Of a DNA stretch of 16,677 bases, positions 1 to 6,959 are shown in pieces (position 1 is the stretch's first letter; the number at the start of each line of letters is the position of its first letter). Origin of the DNA: an uncultured Phycisphaerales bacterium (lineage in GTDB: Bacteria > Planctomycetota > Phycisphaerae > Phycisphaerales > UBA1924); NCBI GenBank assembly GCA_937891445.1, contig CALAFV010000413.1, positions 1-16,677 of the forward strand, read 5' to 3'. Made by a program: the position numbers and the translations under genes. The notes beneath the pieces were generated by a model. That model was not told the origin of the DNA. It was given only the letters and a program-made list of their open reading frames with translations, and made no database searches.

Positions 1-138
1 GGCTTGCAGGAGGGTCATATCTGAGGGGGATTCCGAAGGTGGGCCGTGGGGGGGGGGAGGGATGGGGGAGACGATAACCCCACATCGACGCGGCACGCGC
101 CGCTGTTCACTTCCCCGCCCCCGCGTTCCGCGTTTCCT
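1..138. other. Intergenic stretch with G-run, no gene seen
   Basis: Nothing supportable as a gene lies here. Forward frame 1 is open only from the window edge to a TGA at 22-24, which could be the last codons of an upstream gene but cannot be tested. Positions 45-75 hold an almost pure G tract broken by single A or T bases, a possible G-quadruplex or low-complexity element. The rest runs into the 3' end of the reverse-strand lipoprotein gene. Confidence 0.4.
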
Positions 139-948
139 TTACATCCCCGCCCTGCGGGTGCTCCCCACCACCTGGTCCCACTGGTGGAACACGGCGTACA
201 CGATGTCCCGCGGCCCGACCAGCCGGAAGAAGACCAGTCCGTTGGGGCCCTCCGCGATCGCGCCGCGGAAGACGTAGTCCGGCCGCTCCACGTACGGCTG
301 CCCCGGGAGCCCGTCGCGGTAGGTCCCCTCGAGTTCGACCGTCGTCGTCGAGACGCCGTTGATCGTGCGCCGCTTGACCGCCGGCTCGCCGGGCTCGTTC
401 CACGCGTTGCGGACCTGCTCCGACCACCGCCGGATGTTGTCCTCGACGGACCCCCCCTGCCCGCCGGGGAAGTGGAACCACACGGCCACCGCCTCCCCCT
501 CGCCCCCCTCCGGGTGGGGGATGCGGAACTCCGCCGCCCGCATCGGCCCCGGGTTGGTGCTCCGCGTCCACTCCGAGGGCACGCTCCACCGCAGCCCGCC
601 GACTTCGAGCGGCGCGGCCTGCCCGCTCATCTCATCGACCATCCCGCTCATGGCCGTATCACGGTCCGCCATCTGCTGCCCCACCTGCTTGCCGGAGTGC
701 GCGGTGCGCCCCAGCAGCGAGGTGGGCTGGTCGGTCAGCCGCGACAGCGGGCCGGTGGACCCCGGCGCGTTCGACTGCGGCCGCGACGGCGGCGCTCCCA
801 CCGGCGCCCCGGATCCCGCCGTCGGCCCCGGGGGCGGCGCCGACTCCTCGCACCCGGCCGCCCACACCGCGGCTCCCGCGGCGGCGATCAGGACCATCCG
901 GAAGGAGCGAATCACGGACCGGCGTCGGTTGGGCGAGGGGCTGGTCAT
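139..948 (-). CDS. Exported lipoprotein, planctomycete-type, function unknown
   Basis: A 269-aa protein read from an ATG at 948; the frame extends two codons further to a TTG, which is less likely. The N terminus has an Arg-rich stretch, a hydrophobic core and a lipobox-like AAGC, so lipoprotein export is probable. A Pro/Gly/Ser-rich linker follows up to about residue 75. The C-terminal ~150 residues form a compact domain with a motif close to LRWSVPSEW, a GGSVEDNIRRWSEQ segment and a conserved-looking GTYRDG. This pattern resembles uncharacterised planctomycete lipoproteins; no enzymatic motif is visible. It is divergent from the RNA methyltransferase with only 26 bp between starts. On its strand a TATATT at 959-954 is about 5 bases from the ATG, so a very short leader is possible. 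Confidence 0.75.
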   Translation of the reverse strand: MTSPSPNRRRSVIRSFRMVLIAAAGAAVWAAGCEESAPPPGPTAGSGAPVGAPPSRPQSNAPGSTGPLSRLTDQPTSLLGRTAHSGKQVGQQMADRDTAMSGMVDEMSGQAAPLEVGGLRWSVPSEWTRSTNPGPMRAAEFRIPHPEGGEGEAVAVWFHFPGGQGGSVEDNIRRWSEQVRNAWNEPGEPAVKRRTINGVSTTTVELEGTYRDGLPGQPYVERPDYVFRGAIAEGPNGLVFFRLVGPRDIVYAVFHQWDQVVGSTRRAGM

Positions 949-974
949 GCCCAAATATACGGCCAGCCCCTCCT
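949..974. promoter_or_regulatory. Very short divergent start region
   Basis: Only 26 bp separate the ATG of the reverse lipoprotein gene (948) and the ATG of the forward methyltransferase gene (975). The stretch holds an A/T-rich block, AAATATA, in otherwise G+C-rich DNA; on the reverse strand it reads TATATT, a plausible -10 element. Any promoter for the forward gene must lie inside the neighbouring coding sequence. No clear Shine-Dalgarno is seen for the lipoprotein; CCTCCT just before the forward ATG is not a ribosome site on that strand. Confidence 0.3.
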
Positions 975-1889
975 ATGCGCCTCATCCCCGTCCAGTCGCT
1001 CGACGACCCCCGCCTCCGCCCCTACGCCACCATGCGCGACGCCGAACTGCGTCACCGCGAGGACCCCACCAACCCCGTCCTCGCCGGTCCCGATCGGGAT
1101 AGGGGGGGTGGGGGGGCGTTCATGGCCGAGGGGGAACTGGTCGTCCGCCGCCTCATCGAGTCCCGCTTCGCCGTCGAGTCGGTCCTGCTTACCCCCACGC
1201 GCCTGCGAACCGTCGAGGACGCCCTGACCCGGCTCCCTCCCGAGACGCCCATCTACCTCGCCGAGCAGGGGGTCATGAACGCCGTCGTGGGCTTCAACAT
1301 CCACCGCGGCATCCTCGCCGTCGGCCTCCGCGGCCGGGACCCCGACCCCCTCGAACTGGCCAGGCAGGCCCGCACCCTCCTCGTCCTTGAGGATCTGGTG
1401 AACCACGACAACCTGGGGGCCATGTTCCGCAACGCCGCGGCCCTCGGCGGCGAGGGGACGGCCATCCTCCTCTCCCCCCGGTGCGCCGACCCCCTGTACC
1501 GCAAGGCCTTGCGGGTCTCCGTCGGGTATGCACTGCATGTGCCGTTTGCCAGGGCTTCCTCCTGGCCCGGCATCCTCGCCGACCTCCGCGCCATGGGCTT
1601 TCACGTACTCGCCCTGACGGGCACCCCCGGGGCCGAGGACATCGTGGACGTCGCCCGCGACTTCGAACAGGCATCGGGTCAGCCGCGGCTGGCCCTCCTC
1701 TTCGGAACCGAGGGCGCGGGCCTCACGCCTGAGGCCATGGCCGCCGCGGACCGGCGCGTCCGGATCGCCATGGCCCCGGGGGTGGACTCCCTCAACGTCG
1801 CGGTCGCGGCGGCCGTCGCCCTCCACCGCCTTGTCAGTCCCGATGGGCAGGATCGTGGAACACCAGGTCCGGTCCGCGACATCTCTTAG
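975..1889 (+). CDS. SpoU/TrmH-family RNA 2'-O-methyltransferase
   Basis: A 304-aa SPOUT-class methyltransferase that would transfer a methyl group from SAM to a ribose 2'-OH of rRNA or tRNA. All three SpoU motifs are present: NLGAMFRNA near residues 146-154, with the motif-1 Asn and Arg; FGTEGAGLT at 243-251; and SLNVAVAAAVALH at 272-284. The trefoil-knot domain therefore occupies about residues 130-287. The N-terminal ~120 residues match the substrate-binding half typical of TrmH/RlmB-like proteins (AEGELVVRRLIESR). The exact target cannot be read from sequence. An in-frame G-rich insertion encodes RDRGGGG around residues 41-47, just before the usual (F)xAEGE motif. The C-terminal tail after residue 288 is poorly conserved-looking. 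Family confidence is high, substrate unknown. Confidence 0.93.
   Translation: MRLIPVQSLDDPRLRPYATMRDAELRHREDPTNPVLAGPDRDRGGGGAFMAEGELVVRRLIESRFAVESVLLTPTRLRTVEDALTRLPPETPIYLAEQGVMNAVVGFNIHRGILAVGLRGRDPDPLELARQARTLLVLEDLVNHDNLGAMFRNAAALGGEGTAILLSPRCADPLYRKALRVSVGYALHVPFARASSWPGILADLRAMGFHVLALTGTPGAEDIVDVARDFEQASGQPRLALLFGTEGAGLTPEAMAAADRRVRIAMAPGVDSLNVAVAAAVALHRLVSPDGQDRGTPGPVRDIS
1088..1116. repeat. Palindrome plus poly-G tract inside the methyltransferase gene
   Basis: A perfect 12-bp palindrome TCCCGATCGGGA (1088-1099) is followed directly by TAGGGGGGGTGGGGGGG (1100-1116). The tract is in frame in the coding sequence and adds an RDRGGGG loop. It looks like a low-complexity insertion or a G-quadruplex-prone, phase-variable-like homopolymer. 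Confidence 0.55.
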
Positions 1890-2041
1890 AGTCCGCGGCG
1901 GCAGATTTCGTGGTGCGCCGGCGACCGCCGGGCATTATGATGTAAACAACTCTCGACGCGGCAGCCGATTCCCGGCCTGTCGCCCGCGCCATCCAGCCGC
2001 CAGACAAGCCCGCCGCCGCGCAAGGGGTCCGGCCTTTCTCT

Positions 2042-2048
2042 GGGAGGA
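2042..2048 (+). promoter_or_regulatory. Strong ribosome binding site
   Basis: GGGAGGA lies eight bases before the ATG at 2057 and fixes that start for the thioredoxin-domain gene. The rest of the 167-bp gap after the methyltransferase gene contains no gene; a TATGAT at 1936-1941 is a weak -10 candidate without a good -35. Confidence 0.7.
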
Positions 2049-2056
2049 ACACGCCG

Positions 2057-3286
2057 ATGAAAGCCATGCTCAAGATGACCACCGCTGCCTGCATCCTCGC
2101 CGTCTGCGGCGCCGCGGCCGCTCTGGCCCCCGACGACGGCGTCGCCCGCGAGGGTGTAGCCGCCCGCCGGGCCGTTCTGGATGCGATGGAACTCAAGCCT
2201 TTCCCCGCCTCCTGGAGCGACCTCTCCGGCTGGACCGGCGGCGAGGCGCTGACCGCCTCCAACACCGCCGGCAAGGTCGTGGTCATCCTCACCTGGAAGA
2301 GCTGGTACAAGCCCTCCCATGAGGCGCTCCGCACCGCCCAGGCCGTGCAGAACAAGTTCGGCGGCGACGTGATCGTCGTCGCGGTGCACGACAAGGACGG
2401 CTACGACAACGCCGCGAAGGTCATGGCCGACAAGGGCGCGACCGTCCGCTGCGCCCACGACGCGACCGGCGCGTTCCGCGCGGCGCTCAACGTGGACCAG
2501 GACCCGGACTTCTACATCGTGGACCGCGCCGGCAACCTCCGCTACGCCGACGTGGAGACCTCCGCCGTCGAGGGCGCCGTCGCCCGCCTGGTGAAGGAGA
2601 CCGCGGAGCAGGCCGCGGCTCTGCCGGATGAACTCGCCGCCAAGGCCGCCGCCGCCGAGGAGGCCGCCCGGCGCACGTCCGCCGTCTCCGATGAACTCAA
2701 GCCCGGCCAACTCCTCAACGTCCCGTTCACCATGCCCTCGGCCGAGGCGTACGCCGCCATCAAGTGGCCCGAGCACAACACCACCACCCTCTCCGCTGGC
2801 GACTTCCAGGGCAAGCCGCTCCCGGCCTCCATGGGCAACGAGATCTGGCTGACCGAGAAGCCCAACACCGCCGGCCGCGTCGTCGTGCTGGACTTCTGGG
2901 CGACCTGGTGCGGCCCCTGCAAGAGGGCCATGCCGGGGCTCGACGCCCTCCAGCGCGCCCACCGCCAGGACCTTGTCATCATCGGCATGAGCGGCAGCCC
3001 CGTGCCTGGCTACAAGGAAGACCCCGAATCCGTGCGGGCGTTCCTCCGCGCCCACAAGAGCGCGTACTACCACGCCAACGACCTGGAGAAGACCGTCAGC
3101 AAGGCCCTTCAGGTCCAGGGCATCCCGCACGTCGTCGTCATGAGCACCGACGGCGTCATCCGCTGGCAGGGCAACCCCCTCGAGCCGGGCTTCCGCAAGG
3201 CCGTCGAGGCGGTGATCCGCGTGGACCCGGGCGTCCAGGCCCGCCGCGCCGCCGAGAAGGCGTACCTGGCAGCCAAGGGCGGCTGA
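2057..3286 (+). CDS. Secreted tandem thioredoxin-fold protein (TlpA-like C-domain)
   Basis: A 409-aa exported protein. Residues 1-24 form a signal peptide with an AALA end. The C-terminal domain (about 265-400) is TlpA/ResA-like: VVLDFWATWCGPCKRAMP with the redox-active WCGPC at 284-288, and a QGIPHVVVM cis-Pro region. The N-terminal domain (about 50-180) repeats the same fold: VVVILTWKSWYKPSHEAL aligns with the active-site helix, but both cysteines are replaced (YKPS at 84-87). It also has a cis-Pro-like DPDFYIVDRAG. An Ala/Glu-rich helix (about 180-212) links the halves. The C-domain probably reduces or isomerises disulfides outside the cytoplasm; the N-domain is likely a binding module. 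The gene has its own ribosome site and is closed by a strong terminator, so it is separate from the Cys-rich operon downstream, though function may be related. Confidence 0.9.
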   Translation: MKAMLKMTTAACILAVCGAAAALAPDDGVAREGVAARRAVLDAMELKPFPASWSDLSGWTGGEALTASNTAGKVVVILTWKSWYKPSHEALRTAQAVQNKFGGDVIVVAVHDKDGYDNAAKVMADKGATVRCAHDATGAFRAALNVDQDPDFYIVDRAGNLRYADVETSAVEGAVARLVKETAEQAAALPDELAAKAAAAEEAARRTSAVSDELKPGQLLNVPFTMPSAEAYAAIKWPEHNTTTLSAGDFQGKPLPASMGNEIWLTEKPNTAGRVVVLDFWATWCGPCKRAMPGLDALQRAHRQDLVIIGMSGSPVPGYKEDPESVRAFLRAHKSAYYHANDLEKTVSKALQVQGIPHVVVMSTDGVIRWQGNPLEPGFRKAVEAVIRVDPGVQARRAAEKAYLAAKGG

Positions 3287-3318
3287 CCTCCCCCCTTGCC
3301 CGACCCAAGACAACCCCG

Positions 3319-3353
3319 AGGAGCCCCGGCCCGCCCCGGGGCTCCTTTCTTTA
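3319..3353 (+). terminator. Rho-independent terminator
   Basis: A perfect 11-bp stem, AGGAGCCCCGG (3319-3329) with CCGGGGCTCCT (3336-3346), has a 6-nt loop and is followed by the T-rich tail TTCTTTA. It sits 32 bases after the thioredoxin-domain stop codon and separates that gene from the next operon. Confidence 0.92.
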
Positions 3354-3416
3354 TTCGGACGTTGCTCCGTACGAGCACCAAACAAAAGGACCCATGTTTG
3401 TGGCGGAGTTGGCTCA

Positions 3417-3435
3417 GCACACAGAACTAGTGTGC
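3417..3435. promoter_or_regulatory. Inverted repeat upstream of the Cys-rich operon
   Basis: GCACAC (3417-3422) and GTGTGC (3430-3435) form a 6-bp inverted repeat with a 7-nt spacer, about 75 bases before the ATG of the small Cys-rich gene. The surrounding 3360-3510 is markedly richer in A+T than the flanks, as expected for a promoter region, but no convincing -35/-10 pair was found. It could be an operator or a chance hairpin. Confidence 0.3.
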
Positions 3436-3510
3436 CAAAGGCCGATCATTCTTGCACCGCTCCCGCGCTCGTCGGTAGGCTGATTGGCGGCTGTCGACAG
3501 GATCAAAATT

Positions 3511-3762
3511 ATGCTTGATCGAGTGCTCCCCGTAGTCGCCGTCGTGCTGCTGCTGAGTTCGGTTGTGGCTGCCGGCCCGTCGGTGGCTCCGTGCAGTTGT
3601 GCCGCGCTGTCCTGCGGCGGGACTGCCGGCACCTGCTCTTCGTGCAGTTGTTGTTGCTCTGGTGCTGGATGCACAAAGGTCTGCACGTGTTGCACGGCGT
3701 CGTTTGACTGTCTGAGTCCGCCTTCTGGATGGACGTGTTCCGACACCGCCGCGTCGGATTGA
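3511..3762 (+). CDS. Small exported Cys-rich protein (14 Cys in 83 aa)
   Basis: An 83-aa protein starting at ATG 3511, supported by AGGA at 3499-3502 with 8-nt spacing; a TTG 27 bases upstream is a poorer start. Residues 5-21 are a hydrophobic signal sequence or anchor (VLPVVAVVLLLSSVVAA). The remaining ~60 residues contain 14 cysteines at 28, 30, 35, 42, 45, 47-49, 54, 58, 60, 61, 67 and 76, with Ser, Gly and Ala between them and few charged residues. Such a chain outside the cytoplasm would need several disulfides or bind metal. I recognise no family. It lacks the Trp pair expected of a methylamine dehydrogenase small subunit, which is the known Cys-rich client of MauE. It opens an operon whose last gene carries a MauE-like domain, so it may be a client of that domain (inference). 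Confidence 0.65.
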   Translation: MLDRVLPVVAVVLLLSSVVAAGPSVAPCSCAALSCGGTAGTCSSCSCCCSGAGCTKVCTCCTASFDCLSPPSGWTCSDTAASD

Positions 3763-3784
3763 CACGGCCGCCACGGATCCGGCT

Positions 3785-4681
3785 GTGACTGCACACCGGC
3801 TCACAGTTCCGTCGGGTCGCTCGGCGCTCGTGGGCGTGCTCATCATCGCATTCGCGATCGCGGTGCTCGGTGTGTACCGCGCGTTCACGCTCCGCAGCGC
3901 AGAGAACCGTGAGCGACTCGAGGCCGAGCGTCTTGCCGCGGAGGCGGTTGAACTTGGCCAGCGTGCGTTCCGCGAACTCCGCATGATCCCGCTCGAGAGT
4001 CTCGCGACGAACGATGATCTCCGGGTTCACATGATCGCCGCGGCAGGCGGCGGTCCCGAGCGGGACGCCGCGACGGCGGAGGTCCTTCGTCTGACGGCTG
4101 ACCTCGTGTACTTCCGTTTCATCCAGGATTCGCCCCAAGCGTACAGAGCGTGGCGGGAGAAACTGGGATACCGCCTTCGAAGCGCCGAGGCGATGCGCCG
4201 GGAGGGTGTTGATCGCGATTACCAGTATTGGTTCTCGAAGCCTTATCCCGGCGACGAACAACTGGTGGACGTGTTCGATCGGCTCTGGACCGAAACATTA
4301 ACCGTTCGCGACGAACGATCGCGCCCCGTCGGGGTCGCTGCGGACGGAGACGGCATCGAAGTTGTTTTCGGTGATGTTGATCGGGCGTGGAACGGAGTTC
4401 CCATCGTCTCGGGTGAACTCCCGGCAAGCGTCTGGCAGGGGCGGCGCTCCGTGCAACTCGCAAGGAACTGGTGGGATGACCCGAACGGGGGAATTCGCGA
4501 GGAACTCCGTCGGCGCGAACCGGTGAAAGTCGCAGTTGTCGCCGTGCTCTTCGAGATGAAGGCCGGAGACCGCTATCCCATCACCTTCACTTACTATTGT
4601 GACTCTGCCGGTGCGTGGTGGCTCTGGCGGATCAACGCGCTCAACGTGGCGGCCGATCGCCTGGTCCAGCTGGAGTTCTGA
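3785..4681 (+). CDS. Single-pass membrane protein, unknown function
   Basis: A 298-aa protein from a GTG at 3785; the ribosome site is weak (GGATCC), so the start is uncertain. It has a short cytoplasmic N terminus, one membrane helix at about residues 15-33 (ALVGVLIIAFAIAVLGVYRAF) and a long, charged, probably periplasmic part. Residues 38-60 are Glu/Arg/Ala-rich and likely helical or coiled. The rest has mixed alpha/beta character with many aromatic residues (YQYWFSKPYPGDEQ, RNWWDDPN, TFTYYCDSAGAWWLW), and one Cys. I recognise no domain. It starts 22 bases after the Cys-rich gene and ends 11 bases before the MauE-pilin gene, so the three are probably co-transcribed. Codon use is less biased to C/G than in the flanking genes. 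Confidence 0.75.
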   Translation: MTAHRLTVPSGRSALVGVLIIAFAIAVLGVYRAFTLRSAENRERLEAERLAAEAVELGQRAFRELRMIPLESLATNDDLRVHMIAAAGGGPERDAATAEVLRLTADLVYFRFIQDSPQAYRAWREKLGYRLRSAEAMRREGVDRDYQYWFSKPYPGDEQLVDVFDRLWTETLTVRDERSRPVGVAADGDGIEVVFGDVDRAWNGVPIVSGELPASVWQGRRSVQLARNWWDDPNGGIREELRRREPVKVAVVAVLFEMKAGDRYPITFTYYCDSAGAWWLWRINALNVAADRLVQLEF

Positions 4682-4692
4682 GGAGACGCCCG

Positions 4693-5871
4693 ATGGGACG
4701 CGCCCTGGCTCTCTGCGTGATTGCCGCTGTGTTCGCGGCGGCGAGCATCGCAAAGGTCGTGTACCCACTTCAGACCGTGCGCGTCCTCGTCTTCCTGTTT
4801 CCCGGTTTGGCCAAGGTTCCGTGGTTGACGCTCTCCATTCCGGGAATGCTCGCGGGTCTGGAGTTTGGTCTCACCGCGGCATTGCTTCACCCTCGCCTGC
4901 GGCGAGTCTCGCTCGTCGCGGTCGTGATTCTGCTCATTGCATTCTCCGCGGTGCTTGCTCTGCTCCTGGCTGCGCCAGGGCGTGCGCCGGGCTGTGGGTG
5001 CTTTGGTGTTCCGAAGTCGGCGCCCGGCGGCGAGCATATCGCCGGTCTGCTCCGCAACGCGGGGCTGATCTGCGCCGCCGTCTGGCTTCTCCGAACCGGA
5101 CATCGCCGCGAGGCGTCGGCGCGATCACGTGCCGCGACCCCGTCGATCACGGGCGTGCCTGCGTTCACGCTTGTGGAGATGATGACCTCGATCGTGATCA
5201 TCTCCATTCTTTTTGCCCTTGTACTGCCTGCGTTCGCGAAAAGCCGCAGCAGTGCCAGGCTCGCGGCCCAGTCCAGCCTCGCCCGCCAACTGACCGCGGC
5301 GCTCGCCCTTTACGGCAGCGATCATCGGGATGCACACCCGTACTTCGGCACACCGGGCGATCCGCTCGGCCCCGTTCGCATCCGTGACTTCACGGTCCCG
5401 ATGGAGTACTTCAAGGCACAGCGCTGGCTCTGGGCCAGCGCTGTGTACCCGGAGTACATCGATGCACCGCGGTCCGCGATTGAACCTCGGGGCCGCGCGC
5501 CCTACATGACCGGACAACTTCTCTGGCCCGATTCGATTGTCGCGGCGGAGTTCCAACTGACTTCGACGGCCTTTGCGCGCCCCTCGTTCTGGACCGGTGG
5601 CGACGACGGCCCCTACTCCCAAGTGGACCTGCGGCACACCACCAACGCCGATCTTGCCTTTCCGTCCCTGAAGGGACTGATTGCGACAGACCTCGCCGGG
5701 CCCGCTGGCTGGCCCGAGGGGGACGAGATGGTCGTAGGGCTTGGTGACGGTTCCGGCCGGACGGTCCTCTGGCGATTGCTCGATCCGGTGGCTCCGGTCT
5801 GCCGGCCATGGGGAGCGGCGTGCGGGCCGATCGAGTCAACCCGTGACGGGCTTCGCGGCGTCGATTTCTGA
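4693..5871 (+). CDS. MauE/DoxX-like membrane domain fused to a type IV pseudopilin
   Basis: A 392-aa protein. The ATG at 4693 is set by AGGAG at 4681-4685, which overlaps the previous stop codon; the frame is open further upstream, but inside the preceding gene. Residues 1-135 contain about four membrane helices and a CGCFG motif at 101-105 followed by HIAGLLRNAGL, as in MauE-type redox-associated membrane proteins. A basic cytoplasmic-looking linker (RTGHRREASARSR, 134-146) leads to a class III prepilin signal: PA, then FTLVE at 158-162 with Glu at +5, and a ~20-residue hydrophobic helix. Residues ~185-392 form a pilin-like globular domain with ALYGSDHRDAHPY and GDGSGRTVLW. The fusion is unusual: processing by prepilin peptidase after A157 would separate the halves. 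A GTG at 5155 is in frame but lacks a ribosome site. Confidence 0.85.
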   Translation: MGRALALCVIAAVFAAASIAKVVYPLQTVRVLVFLFPGLAKVPWLTLSIPGMLAGLEFGLTAALLHPRLRRVSLVAVVILLIAFSAVLALLLAAPGRAPGCGCFGVPKSAPGGEHIAGLLRNAGLICAAVWLLRTGHRREASARSRAATPSITGVPAFTLVEMMTSIVIISILFALVLPAFAKSRSSARLAAQSSLARQLTAALALYGSDHRDAHPYFGTPGDPLGPVRIRDFTVPMEYFKAQRWLWASAVYPEYIDAPRSAIEPRGRAPYMTGQLLWPDSIVAAEFQLTSTAFARPSFWTGGDDGPYSQVDLRHTTNADLAFPSLKGLIATDLAGPAGWPEGDEMVVGLGDGSGRTVLWRLLDPVAPVCRPWGAACGPIESTRDGLRGVDF

Positions 5872-5931
5872 TCGCCCGCCAGGGATGCTCCGGGAAGGTC
5901 GAGGCACGTCGAGCCGCAGTACCCTCCCTTC

Positions 5932-6471
5932 ATGCCCGACCCGGTCCCGGCGGCTCCTGTCTTTCACGTCGTCCTCCACGAGCCCCAGATCCCCAACAAC
6001 ACGGGCAACATCGGCCGCACCTGCATCGCCACCGGCTGCGCCCTGCACCTGATCCACCCGCTGGGCTTCTCCACCAGCGAGAAGGCCTGCCGCCGCGCCG
6101 GGCTCGACTACTGGCCGCGTCTCCGCCCCGCCGAACACGCCTCGTGGGAGGCCTACCTCGCCGCCGCCACCCCTGACCCCCGCCGCCTCTGGCTCTTCTC
6201 AACCAAGGCCACGCGCCCCCTCTGGGAGGCGGATTTCCGCCGCGGCGATCACCTTGTGTTCGGGAAGGAAACGGCCGGCCTCCCCGCCGACCTGCTCGAG
6301 CGCTACTCGGACCGCCTGATCACCTTCCCGATGCTCCCATCCGAACGGTCGCTGAACCTCGCCACCGCCGTCTGCGCCGCTGTCTACGAGGGCCTGCGCC
6401 AACTCGCGGCCCGCGGCGAGGTGCATCTCGACGAGCGCGGGCGTCTCATCCCCGCCACGCGGACCGGGTGA
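5932..6471 (+). CDS. trmL: tRNA (cytidine/uridine-34 2'-O)-methyltransferase TrmL
   Basis: A 179-aa minimal SPOUT methyltransferase that modifies the wobble ribose of tRNA-Leu in known homologues, using SAM. All motifs are visible: LHEPQIPNNTGNIGRTC (residues 15-31, motif 1), HLIHPLGFS (39-47), LVFGKETAGLP (motif 2) and PSERSLNLATAVCAAVYEGL (motif 3, C-terminal knot). The length matches the TrmL/YibK family, which lacks extra domains. No clear ribosome site precedes the ATG at 5932. It starts 60 bases after the MauE-pilin gene with no terminator between, so read-through is possible. G+C and codon use return to the window's usual pattern here. Confidence 0.95.
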   Translation: MPDPVPAAPVFHVVLHEPQIPNNTGNIGRTCIATGCALHLIHPLGFSTSEKACRRAGLDYWPRLRPAEHASWEAYLAAATPDPRRLWLFSTKATRPLWEADFRRGDHLVFGKETAGLPADLLERYSDRLITFPMLPSERSLNLATAVCAAVYEGLRQLAARGEVHLDERGRLIPATRTG

Positions 6472-6494
6472 GCCGCCGCTAAACTGCTGGTCCG

Positions 6495-6707
6495 ATGACC
6501 ATCGTTCATCGCTGCTCACGTCTGTTCGCCGCCGCCGCACTGCTCCTGCTGCTGGGCGGGTGCAGCCGCCCGCTCCTGTCGCCCAGCGACGAGCGCACCC
6601 CCTTCGACCGCTACGACGCCCTCCGCAACCAGTACGCGCGGCAGTACGTGCAGGACGCCTACGGCGCGACGAAGCCGAACCTCCGCGGCCGGCTCGCGCC
6701 GCGATGA
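6495..6707 (+). CDS. Small lipoprotein, unknown function
   Basis: A 70-aa protein 23 bases downstream of trmL. Residues 1-23 are a lipoprotein signal: basic start, AAALLLLLGGC with the lipobox LGGC. The mature part is about 48 residues, charged and Tyr/Arg-rich (FDRYDALRNQYARQY), with a basic end. The signal and compact motif support a real gene despite its size. Function is unknown; an envelope role is likely from export alone. Confidence 0.7.
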   Translation: MTIVHRCSRLFAAAALLLLLGGCSRPLLSPSDERTPFDRYDALRNQYARQYVQDAYGATKPNLRGRLAPR

Positions 6708-6959
6708 AAACCCGAGGATGAGTCGCGAGCAGCCCGTGGGGATCAGCGGGGGATAGCAGGGGGATAAGCCGTGGGGCGGGCCGGGCGAAAGTCCGGGAAC
6801 CAGGGTTTGTTCCCCGGCGCCGACCGGCCAACGGGCAAGGCGGGCCGGCTCCGCCGGGTGGAAGGCGTCACGTCTCAATCGTTTCGTCCGATTTTGCCAA
6901 GCCCGGCCCCCGCGCCGCCCGATCACTTCAGCACCACAAGGGCTCTCGTCCCAGCACCC
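6708..6959. other. Intergenic region with short G-rich direct repeat
   Basis: 252 bases between the small lipoprotein and the amidase. No gene is supported. Near 6739-6766 the phrase AGCGGGGGATAGC/AGGGGGATAAGC is a short imperfect direct repeat. The following stretch to about 6870 can form several G/C-rich hairpins (for example CCGG-N8-CCGG and GCCGGCTCCGCCGG). It may hold the amidase promoter or a dispersed repeat; no RNA family is recognised. Confidence 0.35.

Noticed and set aside
46..1227. 393-codon forward open frame over the lipoprotein and methyltransferase start
   Set aside because: Pro/Arg-rich shadow of G+C-rich codons; the reverse lipoprotein and the forward SpoU frame have real motifs there.
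1886..3385. 499-codon reverse open frame opposite the thioredoxin gene
   Set aside because: Antisense shadow with Gly/Val/Asp-rich low complexity; the forward strand has a signal peptide, WCGPC, a ribosome site and a terminator.
3484..3510. TTG start extending the Cys-rich protein
   Set aside because: ATG 3511 has an AGGA at good spacing and begins a standard signal peptide.
3509..4261. 250-codon reverse open frame over the Cys-rich gene
   Set aside because: No motif; the forward operon has ribosome sites and coherent gene spacing, and the downstream genes in it are clearly real.
5155..5871. Separate pseudopilin gene starting at the in-frame GTG
   Set aside because: No ribosome site precedes 5155, only two residues would lie before the FTLVE, and the basic leader expected of a prepilin is upstream in the fused frame.
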